The notes beneath the pieces are model-generated. The model did no database searches and had not been told where the DNA came from. It saw only the letters and a program-made list of their open reading frames with translations. Of a DNA stretch of 9,083 bases, positions 7,299 to 9,083 are shown piece by piece (within the stretch, counting starts at the first letter, position 1; each line of letters opens with the position of its first letter). The translations under genes and the position numbers were made by a program. This DNA is from DASZXJ01 sp035545895 (GTDB taxonomy: Bacteria; Planctomycetota; Phycisphaerae; Tepidisphaerales; Tepidisphaeraceae). The stretch is taken from positions 1 to 9,083 of the forward strand of contig DASZXJ010000175.1 in the NCBI GenBank assembly GCA_035545895.1, written 5' to 3'.

Positions 7299-7303
7299 GG
7301 CCG
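7288..7303. terminator. Hairpin between convergent genes, possible weak terminator
   Basis: CGGCCC (7288-7293) pairs with GGGCCG (7298-7303) around a TTTA loop, a 6-bp GC stem overlapping the stop codon of the GT41 gene and 12 bases from the end of eda. No T-tract follows on either strand, so it lacks a canonical intrinsic terminator tail. Its place between two convergent genes makes a termination or mRNA-end role plausible. Confidence 0.4.
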
Positions 7304-7314
7304 GGCTTGGAGGC

Positions 7315-7968
7315 TCAGCTCGCTCGCGCTTGTTTGATCGCATCGACAAACGTTTTCGCCGCCCACGCGATGGCGCTCCAGTCATTCTTCGCCAGAGCAT
7401 CCTTTGAAACCAGTGACGATCCCGCGCCGACGCATACCGCGCCGGCCTTGATCCAGGCACCGGCGTTTTTTTGATCCACTCCGCCGGTTGGGGTCAACTT
7501 CAATTGAGGCAGGGGCGCGAGAATATCCTTGAAGAATGTCGGCCCAAGCGAGGTGGATGGAAATACCTTCACCACATCCGCGCCGAGCTTGTACGCGCGA
7601 TAAATTTCCGTTGGCGTAAATGCGCCGGGGATGCACACTTTGCCGGCTTCCAGCGTTGTTGCGATCATATCGGGATCGGTGATGGGGGAAACGACAAACT
7701 GCGCCCCGGCTGCGATGGCCTGCCTGGCGGTGGCTGCGTCCAGCACCGTACCGACACCGACGATCGCCCGATCTCCGAATTTGGCGGCAAGCTGGGCAAT
7801 CCCTTCGATCGCGTTGGGCGTGCTCATCGTGACTTCGATGCTGGGCACGCCACCTTCGAGCAGGGCCGTCGTGATCCCCACCAGTTGATCCTTGGACTTG
7901 GCGCGGATGACTGCAACGACGCCGGCCTCGCACATTTTCGCTAAAACCTGTTGTTTGATTTGTGACAT
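7315..7968 (-). CDS. eda: KDPG aldolase (2-dehydro-3-deoxy-phosphogluconate aldolase family)
   Basis: A class I aldolase of the KDPG/KHG family that splits 2-keto-3-deoxy-6-phosphogluconate to pyruvate and glyceraldehyde 3-phosphate, the last step of Entner-Doudoroff-type sugar or sugar-acid breakdown. The 217 residues match the family's compact trimeric (beta/alpha)8 barrel. Visible residues are Arg22 (AVIRAKS), catalytic Glu45 (PSIEVTMST), the Schiff-base Lys134 (DVVKVFPS) and phosphate-binding segments GVGTVLD, FVVSPITDPD, IPGAFTPTEI and LTPTGGVDQKN. Some close relatives act on KDPGal or other 2-keto-3-deoxy sugars, so the precise substrate is open. ATG 7968 is six bases after TAAAAT, without a Shine-Dalgarno site. 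The gene is divergent from a truncated, possibly glycosidase-like secreted protein, which fits a carbohydrate-use setting, but no other pathway gene is nearby. Confidence 0.95.
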   Translation of the reverse strand: MSQIKQQVLAKMCEAGVVAVIRAKSKDQLVGITTALLEGGVPSIEVTMSTPNAIEGIAQLAAKFGDRAIVGVGTVLDAATARQAIAAGAQFVVSPITDPDMIATTLEAGKVCIPGAFTPTEIYRAYKLGADVVKVFPSTSLGPTFFKDILAPLPQLKLTPTGGVDQKNAGAWIKAGAVCVGAGSSLVSKDALAKNDWSAIAWAAKTFVDAIKQARAS

Positions 7969-7974
7969 GGCGGG

Positions 7975-8003
7975 ATTTTAAGGGTCTGCGCCCCGCGATC
8001 CAA
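7975..8003 (-). promoter_or_regulatory. Probable eda promoter (leaderless type)
   Basis: On the minus strand TTGGAT (8003-7998) and TAAAAT (7980-7975) are spaced by 17 bases. Six bases separate the -10 from the ATG at 7968. The predicted transcription start coincides with the start codon. The -35 matches the consensus in its first three bases only. Confidence 0.5.
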
Positions 8004-8090
8004 GGGGCGACGAGTTGATGTTCAACAACAACGTCACTTTCTCCCGTCGGTAATCAATCATTAACAGGAAAATTCTCGTGAGGACCATCC

Positions 8091-8447
8091 ATGAAAGCAT
8101 GTACATTGGGCTGGGGCGTTTTGGTATTGGCGGCGGGTTTGTCGGTGGGGCGAATCTGTGCTGCCGCCGATGCCGATGCAACCAAAGTCGATTTTTCATC
8201 ATTTCAAGATCCTTCTCCCGAATTTCGTGGAACCCGCTGGCTCACCTTTCGCATGGAAAACATGGGTGAAGAGACAGTGCGCCGTATGATCGACCAGGCG
8301 GCAGGCAACGGCGGAGCATATGGCGGATGGATGGCGACCCCCGATCGCGGCGGCGGCGGTTTCGCCGGTGGATTTGGCGGCGCTCGCGGCCGGCGTGGTG
8401 GACCAGAATCCGGCCCCGCACAAAGCGGGCCTACACGGCATGTCTAG
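8091..8447 (+). CDS. Truncated secreted protein, possibly the N-terminus of a GH106-like glycosidase
   Basis: The 118-codon frame starts at ATG 8091 with TGAGGA (8079-8084) six bases upstream. Residues 1-25 form a Sec signal peptide (positive MK, hydrophobic core WGVLVLAAGL, AAA-DA cleavage region). Residues 33-85 (FSSFQDPSPEFRGTRWLTF, then EETVRRMIDQAAGNGGAYGG) resemble the start of large exported glycosidases of the GH106 type. In those, a PP.EFR..PFW motif precedes an E..R.I..A...G.GG helix and strand. The resemblance is by memory and weak. From residue about 86 the protein turns Gly/Arg-rich and ends at TAG, over the REP-like hairpin at 8412-8431. Glycosidases of this kind are many hundreds of residues long, so this is probably a broken gene cut off by the repeat and IS110 sequence downstream. 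A short genuine secreted protein cannot be excluded. Confidence 0.5.
   Translation: MKACTLGWGVLVLAAGLSVGRICAAADADATKVDFSSFQDPSPEFRGTRWLTFRMENMGEETVRRMIDQAAGNGGAYGGWMATPDRGGGGFAGGFGGARGRRGGPESGPAQSGPTRHV
8412..8431. repeat. REP-like imperfect palindrome
   Basis: GGCC-C-CGC (8412-8419) pairs with GCGGGCC (8425-8431) around the loop ACAAA, a 7-bp stem with one bulged C. It sits at the end of the truncated secreted-protein frame. The following bases give GGGCCTACA, close to the GGCCTAC found in E. coli REP elements. Whether it recurs in this genome cannot be seen from one window. Confidence 0.5.
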
Positions 8448-8625
8448 CTCTCTGCGCTCTCGAAAGGTCACCGGCCGAGTACGGCCTTGCCATGCTCGGC
8501 TCCTCAGGGGAACTCGGCGGTGGTGTTGCGAAGGCGATAGCGCCGGATTCCCCCTCCGGGCCTGCGCGTGGCATGCCCTTCGTCCGCTCCGGTCGCGTTC
8601 CCGTCGCCAGCGGGAGGATCTTATG
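8448..8625. other. Intergenic stretch with small hairpins, no gene seen
   Basis: No convincing coding sequence. Potential stems include GGCCG/CGGCC with tetraloop AGTA (8473-8486), CCGGA/TCCGG (8543-8559) and TCCCG/CGGGA (8599-8615). GCCGAG at 8474-8479 can also pair with either CTCGGC copy (8495-8500 or 8513-8518), giving alternative folds. CGGGCCT...GGCATG occurs at 8426-8442 and again at 8557-8575. Stems of this size arise by chance in GC-rich DNA, so no specific element is called. Confidence 0.4.
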
Positions 8626-8672
8626 TTTTTCCAACCCGGCCAGACCTTCTGACGAAGGCCGGGTTGGAAAAA
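8626..8672. repeat. Perfect 16-bp inverted repeat (long hairpin)
   Basis: The left arm TTTTTCCAACCCGGCC (8626-8641) is fully complementary to the right arm (8657-8672, followed by two more A), with a 15-nt loop. TTC/GAA inside the loop can pair to extend the structure. The layout is T-run, stem, loop, stem, A-run on both strands, so neither strand has the 3' T-tract of an intrinsic terminator. It may be a palindromic repeat unit or a stem in a transcribed RNA. Confidence 0.85.
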
Positions 8673-8676
8673 AATT

Positions 8677-8966
8677 GCGTGGGCTTTGGGCCAACGCCAT
8701 CCCGGTCAGCGAGAGGGCTTTCCCTCCGCGAGGTTTTCACCCTTTTCGGGAGGTGTCTCATGGCACACGAGCCTTAGGGCGCAGCCCGTTCGGGACCGGA
8801 CGCATGTCCGATCAACCATACAGGTTGATGAATGGTATTAAGCGATCAGAATGGCTTGAACCAGACCGGCTGAGGATGCTTGGCGGGTTTTCGGGGATGG
8901 GTGGCGCGCTCGACATCCGTTAGATGCCACTCATACATGGGCAGATGGGGATGAAAATGAAAGCCC
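8677..8966 (+). ncRNA. Candidate structured RNA (possible IS110 bridge RNA region)
   Basis: A dense run of potential stems precedes the transposase: GCGT-GGC/GCC-ACGC (8677-8697), GCG-GAGGG/CCCTC-CGC (8709-8729) and CACC/GGTG (8738-8755). Two hairpins then abut exactly: CGGAC-GCAT-GTCCG (8797-8810) and ATCAACC-ATACA-GGTTGAT (8811-8829). A 9-bp stem follows, ATGGGTGGC/GCCACTCAT with one G-U pair (8897-8905/8926-8934), closing a 20-nt loop, then GGGC/GCCC (8939-8942/8963-8966) also closing a 20-nt loop. IS110-group elements are known to encode a bridge RNA in the non-coding left end, with guide loops for target and donor. Position fits; the exact limits and guides are not established here. Confidence 0.35.
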
Positions 8967-8993
8967 GTTGCTGTAACGATAGCCCAAGTTTAT

Positions 8994-9010
8994 TGACGAG
9001 CGTCTCGTCA
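8994..9010 (+). promoter_or_regulatory. Perfect hairpin just before the transposase ribosome site
   Basis: TGACGAG (8994-9000) pairs perfectly with CTCGTCA (9004-9010) around a CGT loop. The stem ends at the A that begins the AGGGAG ribosome binding site (9010-9015), nine bases before the transposase ATG. It could modulate translation or mark the 3' boundary of an upstream RNA. No T-tract follows, so it is not a classical terminator. Confidence 0.5.
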
Positions 9011-9024
9011 GGGAGCAACGGACC

Positions 9025-9083
9025 ATGAGTAATGTACCTGTTTATGTCGGCCTGGACTATCACCAGGATTCCATTCAAGTTTG
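9025..9083 (+). CDS. IS110-family (DEDD) transposase, N-terminal fragment
   Basis: Only the first 19 codons are in the window (MSNVPVYVGLDYHQDSIQV), running off the right edge. The opening YVGLDYHQDSIQV is characteristic of IS110-family transposases, whose RuvC-like domain begins with a strand carrying the first catalytic Asp, here Asp11. The ATG is preceded by AGGGAG at 9010-9015 with nine bases of spacing. The enzyme is an RNA-guided DNA recombinase that works with a bridge RNA from the element's non-coding end. Integrity of the remaining DEDD residues and the C-terminal Tnp20 domain with its catalytic Ser cannot be judged here. Confidence 0.88.
   Translation, partial: MSNVPVYVGLDYHQDSIQV

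Larger units (their letters stand above)
8433..9083 (+). mobile_element. Left part of an IS110-family insertion sequence (left boundary uncertain)
   Basis: The transposase start at 9025 is unmistakably IS110-like, and the element continues beyond the window. IS110 elements lack conventional terminal inverted repeats, so the left end must be placed by other means. The last host-like sequence is the secreted-protein frame and REP-like hairpin ending at 8431, so the left end lies somewhere between there and roughly 8830. If it starts directly after CT at 8431-8432, the non-coding left end is about 590 bases, long for this family. The true end may be further right, with one or more independent repeats between. 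I see no second transposase or cargo gene. Confidence 0.45.

Noticed and set aside
8626..8674. Intrinsic terminator reading of the long palindrome
   Set aside because: The stem is followed by A, not T, on both strands, so RNA polymerase would not meet a U-tract after the hairpin.
8431..8700. 89-codon frame on - over the same region
   Set aside because: No protein-like features and it spans the palindrome; judged chance.
8412..8829. CRISPR array or group II intron in the hairpin-rich stretch
   Set aside because: There are no regularly spaced identical repeats, and no domain V-type hairpin or intron-encoded reverse transcriptase is visible.
8327..8923. 198-codon open frame on + across the structured region
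   Set aside because: No recognisable domain, no ribosome site at its start, erratic composition, and it overlaps the in-frame secreted-protein ORF and all the hairpins. Long stop-free frames are common in GC-rich non-coding DNA.

Overview
The window looks like the chromosome of a moderately GC-rich bacterium, most likely a member of the Planctomycetota (class Phycisphaerae is my best guess). This rests on the protein styles, the lack of Shine-Dalgarno sites before several housekeeping genes and the mix of neighbours. No marker gene fixes the taxonomy, so it is an inference.

Positions 1-7968 are ordinary, densely packed genes that are mostly not arranged as operons. In order they are: nadE (glutamine-dependent NAD+ synthetase, +); an unrecognised Ala/Pro/Glu-rich tail-anchored protein (-); rsmE (16S rRNA m3U1498 methyltransferase, +); a four-helix membrane protein with a Gln/Met/Pro-rich tail (+), separated from rsmE by a good intrinsic terminator; trpS (-); a TPR plus GT41 (SPINDLY/OGT-like) glycosyltransferase (+); and eda, a KDPG aldolase (-). 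Five of these genes (nadE, rsmE, trpS, the GT41 gene, eda) have a -10-like hexamer ending only 6-9 nt before the chosen start codon. That predicts leaderless or nearly leaderless mRNAs and also decides the starts. The other genes have Shine-Dalgarno sites or no clear signal.

Positions 7969-9083 are different in character. A secreted protein with a short N-terminal region reminiscent of GH106-type glycosidases begins at 8091 and runs into a Gly-rich tail and a stop at 8447. Its end overlaps a REP-like hairpin (8412-8431) ending in GGCCTAC. Then come about 580 bases with no convincing gene but much potential secondary structure, including a perfect 16-bp inverted repeat (8626-8672). At 9025 a DEDD (IS110-family) transposase begins and runs off the window. 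IS110 elements carry a non-coding end that encodes a bridge RNA, so the structured stretch before this transposase is the most interesting part of the window. The left boundary of the element and the exact RNA cannot be fixed from this sequence alone.
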